From Alphaproteobacteria bacterium (lineage in GTDB: Bacteria > Pseudomonadota > Alphaproteobacteria > UBA9219), in assembly GCA_031291435.1 (NCBI GenBank), contig JARLJC010000370.1, positions 62,001 to 126,000 on the forward strand: DNA of 64,000 nt, given 5' to 3'. Both the position numbers and the translations under genes were made by a program. The notes under the pieces are model-generated. The model worked only from the letters and a program-made list of their open reading frames with translations. It searched no databases and was not told the origin of the DNA. The number at the start of each line of letters is the position of its first letter. Positions within the stretch are counted from its first letter, which is position 1. Positions 50,118 to 61,312 of the stretch are shown piece by piece.

Positions 50118-51911
50118 ATGCCGACTTTATCTCTCGACGATTTTAAGCGCGCTACCGCCGTTGCCGTCAAGGCGATCGGGCATCGGGCTGAGCTCGAAGT
50201 CGGTTTCGCCGTGGCCCCGGTGCAGACCGGCGATACCCGCGTCACCATTCCCGAACCGCCCGCCAAGATGAACGAGGCCGACCGCGCCTATGCGCGCGGC
50301 AATGCCGATGCGGCCGCCTTGCGGCTGCGGCACCATAACTGGCGGCTGCATGCCCGCAGAACCCCGGCGGCTGACGAAGCCCATGCCGCGTTCGATGCTC
50401 TGGAACAGGCGCGGGTGGAATCTTTGGGATCGCGCGACATGGCAGGGGTGGCGCGAAATTTATCGGCTTTGATGGATGAAGAAAGTCGCCGCGGGAATTT
50501 GTTCGCCACGCCGGGGCAGAAAGATAATCCGCTGGCGCAGGCTTTACGGCTCTTGGCTTGGGAGAAATTTACCGGCCGCGATTTGCCGCCCGATGCTGCG
50601 CGGGTGGTGGCGATGTGGCGGCCTTTTGTCGAGACCCGTGCGGGCGATCATTGGGCGCGATTGGAAAAAGCGCTGGGCGATCAGAAAGCCTATGCCGCCG
50701 AGGCTTTGCGCTTCATCACCGCTCTCGACAAGGATATCACCGGCGAGAACAAACAGGACGAGGCCGAGGATAAAGCGTCGCCGCCAAGCGAGCCGGGTGC
50801 CGATGAAGAACAGCAGGCGCAGAAACAGGAAACAGAAGGCGCTGGCGACGAAGGCGAAGACGACAATACCGAACAAGGTGAGAAAATCGGCGAGCAGGCG
50901 CCCGATGCCGATGCGGTGAGCGAAGAAGGCGATACGCCGGTGGAAAATGCCGGCGCCAGCGAAGATGAATTCACCGAAGCGCCACCTACGACATATCGCG
51001 CTTTCACGACGCAGTTCGACGAAACCGTGGTGGCTTCGGATTTATGCCATGCTGATGAATTGGCGCGGCTGCGCCTGATGCTCGACCGGCAGGTGGGCGC
51101 GGTGCAGTCTCTCGTGGTGCGTCTGGCTAACCGGTTGCAGCGGCGCTTGATGGCGCAGCAGACGCGGCATTGGGAATTCGATCTCGAAGAAGGGTTGCTG
51201 GATGCAGCGCGGCTGGCGCGGGTGATTGTGTCGCCGACGCATGCTTTGTCCTACAAGCGCGAAAAGCCAATGGATTTCCGCGATACGGTGGTGACCTTGC
51301 TGCTCGATAATTCGGGGTCGATGCGCGGGCGGCCTATAACTCTGGCCGCCATCAGCGCCGATATTCTGGCCCGCACGCTGGAACGCTGCGGGGTGAAGGC
51401 CGAGATTTTGGGGTTCACCACGCGGGCCTGGAAGGGTGGGTTGAGCCGCGATGCGTGGCTGAAAGCGGGCAAGCCGCATCTGCCGGGGCGGCTGAATGAT
51501 CTGCGCCACATTATTTACAAGAGTGCCGATCAACCGTGGCGGCACGCGCGGAAAAATCTTGGGCTGATGCTGCGCGAAGGGTTACTGAAAGAAAATATCG
51601 ATGGCGAGGCTTTGCTATGGGCCTATCAGCGGTTGCTGGCGCGGCCGGAACAGCGGAAAATTTTGATGGTGATTTCCGACGGCGCGCCGGTCGATGATTC
51701 AACTTTGTCGGTCAATCCCGGCAATTATCTGGAACAGCATTTGCGGTCGGTCATCGGCTGGATCGAAAATCATTCGGATGTGGAATTGACCGCCATTGGC
51801 ATCGGGCATGATGTGACGCGGTATTATCGGCGCGCGGTGACGATTACCGATATGGAACAGTTGGCGCCTGTTATGACCGAGCAATTGGCGCAGCTGTTTG
51901 ACAAGAGCTGA
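50118..51911 (+). CDS. cobT: Cobaltochelatase CobT subunit (VWA domain)
   Basis: Acidic central region; [64 protein letters not shown]. Confidence 0.93.
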   Translation: MPTLSLDDFKRATAVAVKAIGHRAELEVGFAVAPVQTGDTRVTIPEPPAKMNEADRAYARGNADAAALRLRHHNWRLHARRTPAADEAHAAFDALEQARVESLGSRDMAGVARNLSALMDEESRRGNLFATPGQKDNPLAQALRLLAWEKFTGRDLPPDAARVVAMWRPFVETRAGDHWARLEKALGDQKAYAAEALRFITALDKDITGENKQDEAEDKASPPSEPGADEEQQAQKQETEGAGDEGEDDNTEQGEKIGEQAPDADAVSEEGDTPVENAGASEDEFTEAPPTTYRAFTTQFDETVVASDLCHADELARLRLMLDRQVGAVQSLVVRLANRLQRRLMAQQTRHWEFDLEEGLLDAARLARVIVSPTHALSYKREKPMDFRDTVVTLLLDNSGSMRGRPITLAAISADILARTLERCGVKAEILGFTTRAWKGGLSRDAWLKAGKPHLPGRLNDLRHIIYKSADQPWRHARKNLGLMLREGLLKENIDGEALLWAYQRLLARPEQRKILMVISDGAPVDDSTLSVNPGNYLEQHLRSVIGWIENHSDVELTAIGIGHDVTRYYRRAVTITDMEQLAPVMTEQLAQLFDKS

Positions 51912-51941
51912 CCTCGAAGGTGCGAACTGCATCATCCGCAA

Positions 51942-52036
51942 GCGTCATTCCCGCGCAGACGGGGGAATCCAGGGCCAAGCAGGGCAGGCTTTCGTTCTCG
52001 TGGCTCTGGATTCCCCCGTCTGCGCGGGAATGACGC
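51942..52036. repeat. GTCATTCCCGC long inverted repeat element
   Basis: GCGTCATTCCCGCGCAGACGGGGGAATCCAGGGCC...CTCTGGATTCCCCCGTCTGCGCGGGAATGACGC. Confidence 0.9.
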
Positions 52037-52057
52037 GGCACGGGTAATTCTAAAGTG

Positions 52058-52513
52058 TCAGGACTTGGTGCCGGTGGAGCCGAAGCCGCCCGCGCCGCGT
52101 GCGGTGGCAGAAAGTTCCGCCGTTTCCTGCCACGAAACGCGGCTGTAAGCGGCCACGATCATCTGCGCGATGCGGGTGCCGCGCGTGATGGTGAAAGCTT
52201 CGGTGCCGAGATTGGCGAGGATGATCTGCACTTCGCCGCGATAATCCGCGTCGATGGTGCCGGGGCTGTTCAGAACCGTAATGCCGTTTTTCAGGGCAAG
52301 GCCGGAACGCGGACGGATTTGCGCTTCGTAGCCTTCGGGGAGCGCGATTTGCAGGCCGGTAGGGACGAGCGTGCGCTGGCCGGGTTGTAAGGTGATGTCG
52401 TTGGTTATCGCGGCGACGAGGTCCATGCCTGCGGCATGTTCAGTAGCGTAGGCGGGGAGGGCAAGGTCTGTGGCGTGAGGCAGGCGGGTGACGGCGACGG
52501 TGACGGAGGACAT
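52058..52513 (-). CDS. dut: Deoxyuridine 5'-triphosphate nucleotidohydrolase
   Basis: [11 protein letters not shown]...[49 protein letters not shown]...RIAQMIVA...GGFGSTG. Confidence 0.98.
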   Translation of the reverse strand: MSSVTVAVTRLPHATDLALPAYATEHAAGMDLVAAITNDITLQPGQRTLVPTGLQIALPEGYEAQIRPRSGLALKNGITVLNSPGTIDADYRGEVQIILANLGTEAFTITRGTRIAQMIVAAYSRVSWQETAELSATARGAGGFGSTGTKS

Positions 52514-52540
52514 AGAATTTTCCGGGAGATAAAAACAAAT

Positions 52541-52568
52541 GGGATTCCCGCCTTCGCGGGAATGACGC
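52541..52568. repeat. GTCATTCCCGC repeat fragment
   Basis: GGGATTCCCGCCTTCGCGGGAATGACGC. Confidence 0.7.
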
Positions 52569-52612
52569 AAGAAAGATGCGTCGGGTGAATAAGGCTGCTT
52601 CAGGCGTGGAGA

Positions 52613-52957
52613 TTAAGCCGAAAGAGCCGAAACATTTTCCAGATTGTCGGCCGAGGGAACGATGAGGTCAAGACCGCAGGCGGAGAAAATGTCGCGTGGC
52701 TGGCCTTTCAGCCCTTTGACGAACAGATTGCCGCCGGCATCGCGCATGGTGCGGGCGATGTTCAGAATTGCGCGGGCGCCAGCGCCGGTCATATAGGATA
52801 GAACGCTGCAATCGAGAACCATCATGCGCGAGCCGCTCTTGATGCACAGACGCACATCTTCTTCGACATCCGGCGCGTTGGCGCTGCTCAGATAATGGTC
52901 GAGGCCGAAAATTTCCGGTTCGGTCACTTCCCAAAGGGCGTCGGCTGTTTGCTGCAT
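52613..52957 (-). CDS. STAS domain (anti-sigma factor antagonist-like) protein
   Basis: SGSRMMVLDCSVLSYMTGAGARAILNIARTMRDAGGNLFVKGLKGQPRDIFSACGLD. Confidence 0.85.
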   Translation of the reverse strand: MQQTADALWEVTEPEIFGLDHYLSSANAPDVEEDVRLCIKSGSRMMVLDCSVLSYMTGAGARAILNIARTMRDAGGNLFVKGLKGQPRDIFSACGLDLIVPSADNLENVSALSA

Positions 52958-53100
52958 TGCACTCTCCAAGGCTCGTTTCAGTCGGGATTAAACATCTTTT
53001 CGTATCCGCAATCAATGCCAACATTATTTTCAGGCTTGAAATAAGCTATTGAAATACCAACCTATGTTTGCGAATAAAGGCATTAACCAATGAGGTGCTT

Positions 53101-54165
53101 ATGTCGCAAATCCCCGTAACTGTGCTGACCGGCTATCTGGGCGCAGGCAAAACCACGCTTCTGAACCGCATTTTGTCCGAACCGCATGGCAAGAAATACG
53201 CCGTGATCGTCAACGAATATGGCGAGGAGGGGATCGACGGCGCGTTGGTCGTGGGCGCGGATGAAGAAGTGTTCGAAATGAACAATGGCTGCATCTGCTG
53301 CACCGTGCGCGGCGATTTGATCCGCGTCATCGAAGGGTTGCTGAAACGCGCGGGCGGGTTCGACGGGATATTGATCGAGACGACGGGCCTGGCCGACCCC
53401 GGCCCGGTCGCGCAGACTTTCTTTGCCGATGAAGATATCGCAGCCAAGACCAAGCTGGATAGTATCGTGACTGTTGTCGATGCCAAGCATCTGCCTTTGC
53501 GGCTGAAGGATTCGAAAGAGGCCGAAGAACAGATTGCCTTCGCCGATGTGATCTTGCTCAACAAGGTCGATCTGGTGAGTGAGGCGGAGCTGAAACAGGT
53601 TGAGGCCTCCATTCGCGCCATCAATCGCTTTGCCAAGATTATCCGCACCACGAAATCGGCGGCGCCCCTGAAGGAAATTCTCGGTCTTGGCAGTTTCGAT
53701 CTCAACGAAATTTTGAAGCGCGAACCGGATTTTCTCAAACCAGCTCATAGCCACGATCATCATCACGATCACGACCATCACCATGAACATGGCGAACATT
53801 GCGGGCATGATTGCGGCCACGATCATCACCATGACCACGACCACGCGCATGAAGATCATGTCAGCGCCAGCGGGATTACGAGCCTGTCGCTCACATCGCA
53901 GAAACCGCTCGATCCGGTGAAATTCGATGCGTGGATTTCCGATTTACGCGCCAATAAGGGGCAGGATCTCCTGCGTTACAAAGGCATCCTCGATATCGCG
54001 GGCAGCGACAGCCGCCTCGTGGTGCAGGGCGTGCATATGATGATGGACGGCACCAATCTTGCGCCCTGGAAAGCGGATGAAAAACGCCTCAGCCGCATGG
54101 TTTTTATCGGACGGCAGCTGGATGAAGAGGGGCTGCGCAAAGGTTTCGCGCTCTGTGCCGCGTAA
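53101..54165 (+). CDS. CobW-family (G3E) GTP-binding metallochaperone with His-rich linker
   Basis: TVLTGYLGAGKTTLLNRIL...NNGCICCTVRGDLI...HSHDHHHDHDHHHEHGEHCGHDCGHDHHHDHDHAHEDH. Confidence 0.95.
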   Translation: MSQIPVTVLTGYLGAGKTTLLNRILSEPHGKKYAVIVNEYGEEGIDGALVVGADEEVFEMNNGCICCTVRGDLIRVIEGLLKRAGGFDGILIETTGLADPGPVAQTFFADEDIAAKTKLDSIVTVVDAKHLPLRLKDSKEAEEQIAFADVILLNKVDLVSEAELKQVEASIRAINRFAKIIRTTKSAAPLKEILGLGSFDLNEILKREPDFLKPAHSHDHHHDHDHHHEHGEHCGHDCGHDHHHDHDHAHEDHVSASGITSLSLTSQKPLDPVKFDAWISDLRANKGQDLLRYKGILDIAGSDSRLVVQGVHMMMDGTNLAPWKADEKRLSRMVFIGRQLDEEGLRKGFALCAA

Positions 54166-54168
54166 ATC

Positions 54169-55224
54169 ATGACCGACGCCATTCATCGCCGCTGGAAATT
54201 CGATGCGCCCGCGCTGTCGCTTTGCGTCAATCATAACGGGGATTTTGTGCTGGCGGCGCTGGCCGACGGCACGGCGAAATTGTTTCCCGCCAATGACAGC
54301 GCTACCGAACCGAAAACCATTGCCCTGCATGACGGCATTTCCCTGTCGTTGAAACCCGATGCCGACGGGCAGGGTTTTTTATCGGGCGGCGACGACGGCA
54401 AGGTTGTGATCGTCGAACCCGCTGTCGATGCGCCGACTTTGCTGGCGGCGCATAAGAACCAATGGATCGATCACGTCGCCTCGTCGAGCGACGGCAAATA
54501 CCGCGCTTATAATGTCGGCAAGAAAATCTATGTGCTTGATGAAGAGGGCAAACCGAAATTCGCCGAACCTCTGACGGTGCCAAGTAATGTCGGCGATCTG
54601 TGTTTCAGCCCCAATGGGAAAAGACTTGCCGCCAGCCATTATAACGGCGTGACTTTGTGGTGGATGAATTCCAAACATGCCGAACCGGCTACGTTGACAT
54701 GGAAAGGCTCGCATCTCGATCTGGTCTGGAGTCCCGACGGCAAGAATATTCTGACCAGCTTGCAGGAAAATGCGCTGCATGGCTGGCAGTTGGCCGACAG
54801 CAAGGAAATGCGGATGCAGGGTTATGCCGCCAAGGTGCGCTCGATGGGCTTCACCGTGCGCGGCAAATATCTGGCGACCAGCGGCGCGGAACAGATCATC
54901 TGCTGGCCGTTTTCGGGCGGCGGACCGTGGGGCAAGCCGCCGCTGACTCTGGGCGGGCAGGATGCGCGCATGGTGTCGTTCGTCGCCCCGCACCCCAAGG
55001 ATGAAATGGTCGCCGCCGGTTACGGCGACGGCATGATCGTGCTGGCCCCCATCGATGGCCGCATGGAAGTGATGATCGCGCCGCCGGTCAGCGGAGAAAA
55101 ACAGGCGATTACCGGCCTTGTCTGGAACGCCGCAGGCGACGCCCTGTTTGCGGCCACGGAGTCGGGTGCGGTCATGCTCTTCACCCTCGATAGCGTGCGG
55201 CGCGCGGTGACCGGCGGCAACTAA
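54169..55224 (+). CDS. WD40-repeat protein linked to CobW-family gene
   Basis: Repeated GDFVLAALADGTAKLFPA / LDLVWSPDGKNILTSLQENALHGWQL beta-propeller-like segments. Confidence 0.8.
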   Translation: MTDAIHRRWKFDAPALSLCVNHNGDFVLAALADGTAKLFPANDSATEPKTIALHDGISLSLKPDADGQGFLSGGDDGKVVIVEPAVDAPTLLAAHKNQWIDHVASSSDGKYRAYNVGKKIYVLDEEGKPKFAEPLTVPSNVGDLCFSPNGKRLAASHYNGVTLWWMNSKHAEPATLTWKGSHLDLVWSPDGKNILTSLQENALHGWQLADSKEMRMQGYAAKVRSMGFTVRGKYLATSGAEQIICWPFSGGGPWGKPPLTLGGQDARMVSFVAPHPKDEMVAAGYGDGMIVLAPIDGRMEVMIAPPVSGEKQAITGLVWNAAGDALFAATESGAVMLFTLDSVRRAVTGGN

Positions 55225-55318
55225 CTGAATACATTGGTAAAAACATAAAAATACGCGCGTTGACGCCGCCGCACCCATCCCCTATCTTCCCTTGCTCGAA
55301 AGTTAAGGAGTTTTTGCC

Positions 55319-55747
55319 ATGGTATCCGTCACCGTTCCGCCGAACTACAAGCCGACCGAAAAAGAAGCTTACATGAATCCGGTGATGCTCGAGCATTTCC
55401 GCAAGAAGCTCCAGCAATGGAAAACCGACATCGTTCATGAAGCCGATGTCACCCTGCATGATCTGCAGGACGAAGGCGGCATGCAGGAACCCGATATCGC
55501 CGACCGCGCCTCGGCGGAAACCGAAGTCGCACTCGAACTGCGCACCCGCGACCGCCAGCGCAAATTGATCAGCAAGATCGACGAAGCGCTGGAACGCATC
55601 GAACGCAACGAATACGGCTATTGCGAAGAAACCGGCGACCCGATCGGCGTCAAACGTCTCGAAGCGCGCCCGATCGCGACATTGACGGTCGAAGCGCAGG
55701 AACGCCACGAACGCAAAGAACGCACCCAGCGGGATGAGCGGGAATAA
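55319..55747 (+). CDS. dksA: RNA polymerase-binding protein DksA
   Basis: EPDIADRASAETEVALELRTRDRQRKLISKIDEALERIERNEYGYCEETGDPIGVKRLEARPIATLTVEAQERHE. Confidence 0.97.
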   Translation: MVSVTVPPNYKPTEKEAYMNPVMLEHFRKKLQQWKTDIVHEADVTLHDLQDEGGMQEPDIADRASAETEVALELRTRDRQRKLISKIDEALERIERNEYGYCEETGDPIGVKRLEARPIATLTVEAQERHERKERTQRDERE

Positions 55748-55782
55748 GAAGGCAGGGTTCAGGGAAGAAAGATAGGGACAAG

Positions 55783-56310
55783 ATGAAAAACGCGGCTCTT
55801 CTTCCTCTCGCTCTTTCTCTTCTCGCTTCTCCGGCTTTCGCGCAGGGCGCCGCGCCCGAAATGTTCGGCGTGCGCGAAGTGATCGTCGATTATGCGCGTT
55901 TCACCGACCCCAAGGCGTCCGATGCCTGCGGCCTGACCCGCGAAGAAGTATCCCGCGTAATGGCCAAGGCTTTGACCGGCAGCGGCGTTCCCGCCATTCC
56001 CGTGGCCGAAGCCAAGCCGCTTTCGCTCGGCGTCGCGCGCATCGAACTGATGCCGCAGATCGCCTCGCATGCCGGGGATAATCTCGACTGCATTTCATGG
56101 GTGACTCTGGCCGCCGAAAACCGCGCCAATGTCGTGGTGCCGCCGGTTCCCACTTTGCGCGGCGTCACCATCGTTTACTGGCGCCAGCAAAGCATGGTGT
56201 CCAGCAGCCAGTCGCAGCATGCCCCCGCGACCGACGATGTGCTTGAGAAAATGGCCGGGCAATTCGCCCAGCAATACCGGCTCGATCAGCCATCCTCCGC
56301 GCCCCAATGA
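55783..56310 (+). CDS. Secreted hypothetical protein
   Basis: Signal peptide MKNAALLPLALSLLASPAFAQ; no clear family recognised. Confidence 0.65.
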   Translation: MKNAALLPLALSLLASPAFAQGAAPEMFGVREVIVDYARFTDPKASDACGLTREEVSRVMAKALTGSGVPAIPVAEAKPLSLGVARIELMPQIASHAGDNLDCISWVTLAAENRANVVVPPVPTLRGVTIVYWRQQSMVSSSQSQHAPATDDVLEKMAGQFAQQYRLDQPSSAPQ

Positions 56311-57278
56311 GCATAGAGGGCGCGCGCCTCCTCAGGCTCGTCATCACGCCTGACCTCGCCGGGCACAGGCTGGACAAAGCTCTTTCGACATTGGCGGCTC
56401 TGCAGGAACCTGGCCTGTCGCGCGCGCGTCTGCAGGCTTTGCTGAGTGAAGGACAGGTCACGCTCGACAATACGCCGCTCGCCAGCGCCAGCCATAAAGC
56501 CAAGGAAGGCGATGTCTATACGCTGACCCTGCCTCCCCCCGAAAAGGCCGAGCCCGAGGCGCAGGAAATCGATCTGAACATCGTTTATGAAGATGACGAT
56601 GTCATTGTGATCGACAAGCCCGCCGGCATGGTGGTGCATCCCGCCCCCGGCAATCGCGACAGTACTTTGGTCAATGCCCTTCTGGCGCATTGCGGCGCGA
56701 CTTTGTCCGGCATCGGCGGCGTGGCGCGCCCCGGCATCGTGCACCGGCTCGACAAGGATACCAGCGGTTTGATGGTGGTGGCGAAAAACGATGTCGCGCA
56801 TCAGGCGCTGACCAAACAATTCGCCGACAGAAGTCTAAGCCGTACTTATAACGCCGTGGTATGGGGCGTCCCGGCGCCGCCCAGCGGCAGCATCGAAGCC
56901 TCGATTGGCCGGAGTGTAAAAGACAGAAAGAAAATGGCGGTGACGGCCAAGGGCCGTTACGCCCTGACACATTACAAGGTGATCGAGGATCTGGGGTCGG
57001 CCGCTGTGGTGGAATGCAAACTGGCGACGGGGCGCACGCATCAAATCCGCGTGCATCTGGCGCATATCAAATATCCTGTTGTTGGTGATGCGACTTACGG
57101 CGGTTCGCGGCGCGGCAAAACGGGTGTGGCGGCGCAGAAATTTCCGCGTCAGGCGCTGCATGCCACCGCTTTGCAGTTCATCCATCCGCGCACCGGCAAA
57201 TTGCGCAAATTCACATCGAAACTTCCCGCCGATATGCGCAAGCTCATCAAGGCGCTGGAACGCGAAATCAGCCAGTAA
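56307..57278 (+). CDS. RluD/RluC family pseudouridine synthase with S4 domain
   Basis: IVYEDDDVIVIDKPAGMVVHPAPGNRDSTLVNALLAHC...GIVHRLDKDTSGLMVVAKND...RTHQIRVHLAHI. Confidence 0.96.
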   Translation: MSIEGARLLRLVITPDLAGHRLDKALSTLAALQEPGLSRARLQALLSEGQVTLDNTPLASASHKAKEGDVYTLTLPPPEKAEPEAQEIDLNIVYEDDDVIVIDKPAGMVVHPAPGNRDSTLVNALLAHCGATLSGIGGVARPGIVHRLDKDTSGLMVVAKNDVAHQALTKQFADRSLSRTYNAVVWGVPAPPSGSIEASIGRSVKDRKKMAVTAKGRYALTHYKVIEDLGSAAVVECKLATGRTHQIRVHLAHIKYPVVGDATYGGSRRGKTGVAAQKFPRQALHATALQFIHPRTGKLRKFTSKLPADMRKLIKALEREISQ

Positions 57279-57837
57279 CTTTTTCGATGCGGCGGTCGGG
57301 CACCAGCCACATCAACGCGACAAAAGCATAAACAAAATTAGCCGTTAGCGGCGACCAGAAAGATAAGCCGATCCCCAGCGCATAAAGAACCGGCGACATT
57401 TTACCTTTGATATCGCTTCCGACCGCTTTGGCGAGAACCGAGCGGGTTCCTTCGGTGTGGATGATGATGGTTTGAAGGAGATAATAAGCCAGAGCGCAGA
57501 ACAGAAGTACCGCGCCATAGATCGCGGTCGGCAGTTCGGCGAAACTTTGTCGCACCCATTCCGTCGTCAAAGGGATAAGGGCCAGCCAGAACAGCAGATG
57601 CATATTGGCCCACAGCACCGCGCCGTTGACGCGCCGCGCCGTGCTCAGCATATGATGGTGATTGTTCCAGTAAATCGCGACATAGATGAAACTGAGAACG
57701 TAATTGAGAAAACTCGGGGCCATCGCGCGCAGCGCCGCGAAATCGGAACCCTGCGGTGGTTTCAGTTCCAGCACCATAATGGTGATGATGACGGCAATGA
57801 CGCCGTCGCTGAAGGCCGCTAACCGTTCTTTTTCCAT
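57268..57837 (-). CDS. TMEM175/DUF1211 family potassium channel-like membrane protein
   Basis: MEKERLAAFSDGVIAVIITIMVLELKPPQGSDFAALRAMAPSFLNYVLSFIYVAIYWNNHHHML. Confidence 0.9.
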   Translation of the reverse strand: MEKERLAAFSDGVIAVIITIMVLELKPPQGSDFAALRAMAPSFLNYVLSFIYVAIYWNNHHHMLSTARRVNGAVLWANMHLLFWLALIPLTTEWVRQSFAELPTAIYGAVLLFCALAYYLLQTIIIHTEGTRSVLAKAVGSDIKGKMSPVLYALGIGLSFWSPLTANFVYAFVALMWLVPDRRIEKVTG

Positions 57838-57845
57838 CTCAAACC

Positions 57846-58745
57846 TTATGTCGCGGGCAGGAGGCCTTCGCGCTCGGCGGCGATTTTCATGTTCTGCTGC
57901 AGTTTTTCGAAAGCGCGCACTTCGATCTGGCGCACGCGCTCGCGGCTGACGCCGAGTTTCTGCGAAAGATCTTCGAGCGTGGCGGGGTTTTCCGACAGGC
58001 GGCGCGCGACGATGATATCGCGTTCGCGCGGCTGCAAACCTTCCATCGCCTTGGCCAATAAACGCTGGCGGCCATTGAGTTCTTCGCGCTCGCCGAGGCG
58101 CACATCGGCGCCTTCGCTTTTATCGACCAGCCAGTCCTGCCATTCGCTGTCGCCTTCGCCATCGCGGTTGACCGGCGCGTTGAGCGACTGATCCCCGCCC
58201 GCCATGCGCCGGTTCATATTGACCACGTCTTCTTCGGGCACGTTCAAACGGTCGGAGATTTCCTGAACCTGTTCTTTCGACAGATCGCCGTCTTCGATCG
58301 CTTTCATTTCGCCCTTAAGGCGGCGCAGATTGAAGAACAGTTTTTTCTGCGCGGCGGTGGTGCCGATTTTGACCAATGACCAGGAATGCAGAATATATTC
58401 CTGTATCGCCGCGCGTATCCACCACATCGCGTAAGTGGACAGACGGAACCCGCGATCGGGGTCGAATTTCTTGACCGCCTGCATCATGCCGATATTGCCT
58501 TCGGCGATCAGGTCGGCGAGGGGAAGGCCGTAGCCGCGATAGCCCATCGCGATCTTGGCGACGAGGCGCAGATGGCTGGTAACGAGCTTGTGCGCGGCCT
58601 GTAAATCGCCGTGCTCGGCCCATGATTTGGCCAGCATGAATTCTTCGTCCGCATCCAGCATCGGGAATTTGCGGATCTCGCGGAGATAGACGGTAAGATT
58701 GCCCTCGCCGCGGAGGGCGGGCAGGTTGGCGATGGGTGCGCTCAT
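57846..58745 (-). CDS. rpoH: RNA polymerase sigma-32 factor RpoH
   Basis: [103 protein letters not shown]. Confidence 0.97.
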   Translation of the reverse strand: MSAPIANLPALRGEGNLTVYLREIRKFPMLDADEEFMLAKSWAEHGDLQAAHKLVTSHLRLVAKIAMGYRGYGLPLADLIAEGNIGMMQAVKKFDPDRGFRLSTYAMWWIRAAIQEYILHSWSLVKIGTTAAQKKLFFNLRRLKGEMKAIEDGDLSKEQVQEISDRLNVPEEDVVNMNRRMAGGDQSLNAPVNRDGEGDSEWQDWLVDKSEGADVRLGEREELNGRQRLLAKAMEGLQPRERDIIVARRLSENPATLEDLSQKLGVSRERVRQIEVRAFEKLQQNMKIAAEREGLLPAT

Positions 58746-58889
58746 AATGAACTTCTTACGATATTTAGGGGTACGAGGACAAACTATAAAGTGTTTGTGG
58801 CGCTAAAAAGACGCAATTCCTTCATAAGAGATTGCAAATCCGCCGCCAGGCTTTATATGAAAAGACGGCACAAAAATAAGGTTAAAAAC

Positions 58890-60281
58890 ATGCCCCATAC
58901 GTTCAACCCCACCATCATTCGCGAATATGACATCCGTGGCATCGTCGGGCAGACGCTGCATACCGAAGACGCCCTCGCGCTCGGCAAGGCCTACGGCACC
59001 ATGGTGGCGCGCGCGGGCGGTAAACGGGTCGTGGTCGGTTATGATGGGCGCACCCATTCGCCGGCTTTTGAACTGGCTTTGATCGAAGGGCTGGTCTCGA
59101 CCGGCGCTGCGGTCGAACGTATCGGCCTCGGCCCCACGCCTATGCTCTATTTCGCCACCTTCCATACCAAGGCCGATGCCGGGATCATGGTCACCGGCTC
59201 GCATAACCCCGCCGATCAGAACGGTTTCAAAATGTTGCTCGCCAAGAATCTGACCGGCGGCGGCCCGATTTATGGCGATGCCATCAAGAAGCTTGCCGCC
59301 ATGGCTGCTGCGGACGATTTTGTGATAGGCGCGGGTTCCGTCGCTGTTGTCGATATACGCGCAGCCTATGTCGCGCGCATGCTGCAGGATTACGCCGGGG
59401 ACAAGCCGCTCAATGTCGTGTGGGACTGCGGCAATGGCGCGGCAGGCGAAATCGTGCAAAGCCTGACCGCGAAACTGCCTGGCGTGCATACGCTGTTATT
59501 CGCCGATATCGATGGGCGTTTCCCCAACCATCATCCCGACCCGACCGAACCGCATAATCTTATCGATCTGCAGAAGAAAGTCGCGGAAGTCGGCGCCGAT
59601 CTCGGTATCGCGTTCGACGGCGACGCCGACCGCATCGGCGCCGTCGATGGCAAGGGCCGCATCGTCGCGGGCGATCAGTTGCTGGCGATCTATGCGCATG
59701 AAGTTTTGAAGACGCATCCGGGCGCCGCGATTATCGCCGATGTGAAAGCCTCGCAGGTACTGTTCGACAAAATCGCCGAACTGGGCGGCAAGCCGATCAT
59801 GGGCAAGACCGGTCATTCGCTTATCAAGGTGAAAATGGCCGAAACCAATTCGCCTTTGGCGGGCGAAATGTCGGGCCATGTTTTCTTCGCCGACAAATAT
59901 TACGGTTTCGACGACGCCATTTATTCCGCGGTGCGGCTGATCTCGCTGCTCAGCGCGTCGGGAAAATCGCTGGCCGAATGGCGCGACAGCCTGAAACAGA
60001 CCGTCGCCACGCCGGAACTGCGTTTCGCCGTCGATGAAGCGCGCAAATTCAAGATTGTCGAAGATGTGAAAGCGCGGTTGCAGAAAGCGAACGCCAAGGT
60101 CAACGATACCGACGGCGTGCGCGTGCTGACGGATGACGGCTGGTGGCTCTTGCGCGCTTCGAACACGCAGGCGGTTCTGGTCGCGCGCTGCGAGGCGCAG
60201 AATGAAGCCGGCCTGATGCGGCTGAAGGCGCAGCTGGCCGATCAGCTTGAGAAAAGCGGCATCGACCTGCCCGCCGTCTAA
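58890..60281 (+). CDS. Phosphomannomutase/phosphoglucomutase
   Basis: [30 protein letters not shown]...[18 protein letters not shown]...[14 protein letters not shown]. Confidence 0.96.
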   Translation: MPHTFNPTIIREYDIRGIVGQTLHTEDALALGKAYGTMVARAGGKRVVVGYDGRTHSPAFELALIEGLVSTGAAVERIGLGPTPMLYFATFHTKADAGIMVTGSHNPADQNGFKMLLAKNLTGGGPIYGDAIKKLAAMAAADDFVIGAGSVAVVDIRAAYVARMLQDYAGDKPLNVVWDCGNGAAGEIVQSLTAKLPGVHTLLFADIDGRFPNHHPDPTEPHNLIDLQKKVAEVGADLGIAFDGDADRIGAVDGKGRIVAGDQLLAIYAHEVLKTHPGAAIIADVKASQVLFDKIAELGGKPIMGKTGHSLIKVKMAETNSPLAGEMSGHVFFADKYYGFDDAIYSAVRLISLLSASGKSLAEWRDSLKQTVATPELRFAVDEARKFKIVEDVKARLQKANAKVNDTDGVRVLTDDGWWLLRASNTQAVLVARCEAQNEAGLMRLKAQLADQLEKSGIDLPAV

Positions 60282-61189
60282 ACGGTTTTGCCGCGCATAT
60301 CGCGATAGATGATGAACAATCCGCTCGCGGCGACGATGGAAGCGCCTGCAATCAGGGATGAACCCGGCGGTATGTTCCACAGCGCATAGCTGGCCAGCGC
60401 GCCCCAGAAAATCTGGGTGTATTGAAACGGCGCCACCATCGCGATGGGCGCGCGGTGATAGGCTTCCATCAGGCACAGGCTGCCGATGCCGCCAAGAATG
60501 CCGGAGCAGAACAGATGTGCGATATCGCCGAAACTGAGATCGGGCGTATCGAACAGCAACCACAGCAGCAGCCCCATGGCGATGGAAACGATATAACCGA
60601 AAAAGGAAAACGTCATACTGTTATCGCCGCTGCGCATGCGGCGCACCATGATGACGGAAACCGCGTAACAGAAAACGCTGGCGAAGGCGGCCAGCCGCCC
60701 TATCATCAGGCTTCCCATCGTCGCGCCCGCATGCATAGGCTGGAACGGATTGATGACGACCAGAATGCCCACGAACCCGGCGCCGATGGCGATCCAGCGC
60801 GCGCGATCGACATGTTCATGCAGCGCCAGCGCCGATAACAAAGTGACCAGCAACGGTCCCGCGAAAACGATCGCGTAAAATCCGGTCAGCGACAGGCGCG
60901 AATAAGCAAAGATCGCCGCCAGCGCCGACAACGCCCCCATTGTACCGCGTATCGCATGTAGCAGGGGCCGTGGCGTGGCGAGAGAAGACGGCCCGCCGGT
61001 CAGATAAGCGCGCACGAAAATCGGGATCAGCGCGAACAGCCCATTCATCGCCAGCAGCTGATAACCGGGATGCCCCGCCGCCAGCAGTTTCAGAATTGTG
61101 TCGCATCCCGTCGCGAAGGCGAACGATGTCGCCGCCAGCAGAATGCCGGAAAGACCGGCGGAACCTATATGCGGAGCATGCAACGCCAT
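60278..61189 (-). CDS. EamA family (DMT superfamily) transporter
   Basis: Multiple TMs; [53 protein letters not shown]-like EamA architecture. Confidence 0.9.
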   Translation of the reverse strand: MALHAPHIGSAGLSGILLAATSFAFATGCDTILKLLAAGHPGYQLLAMNGLFALIPIFVRAYLTGGPSSLATPRPLLHAIRGTMGALSALAAIFAYSRLSLTGFYAIVFAGPLLVTLLSALALHEHVDRARWIAIGAGFVGILVVINPFQPMHAGATMGSLMIGRLAAFASVFCYAVSVIMVRRMRSGDNSMTFSFFGYIVSIAMGLLLWLLFDTPDLSFGDIAHLFCSGILGGIGSLCLMEAYHRAPIAMVAPFQYTQIFWGALASYALWNIPPGSSLIAGASIVAASGLFIIYRDMRGKTV

Positions 61190-61312
61190 GATTTGTGCCT
61201 GCCATCCCAGCGCGTAAAAATGAAAAGCGGGTTAAGAGGCGCGCGGCGTTGCCGGGTTGCCTAAGCGTATCGGCTTTGCCATAACTGGGGCAGGACATAT
61301 GGGGACGGCGTA

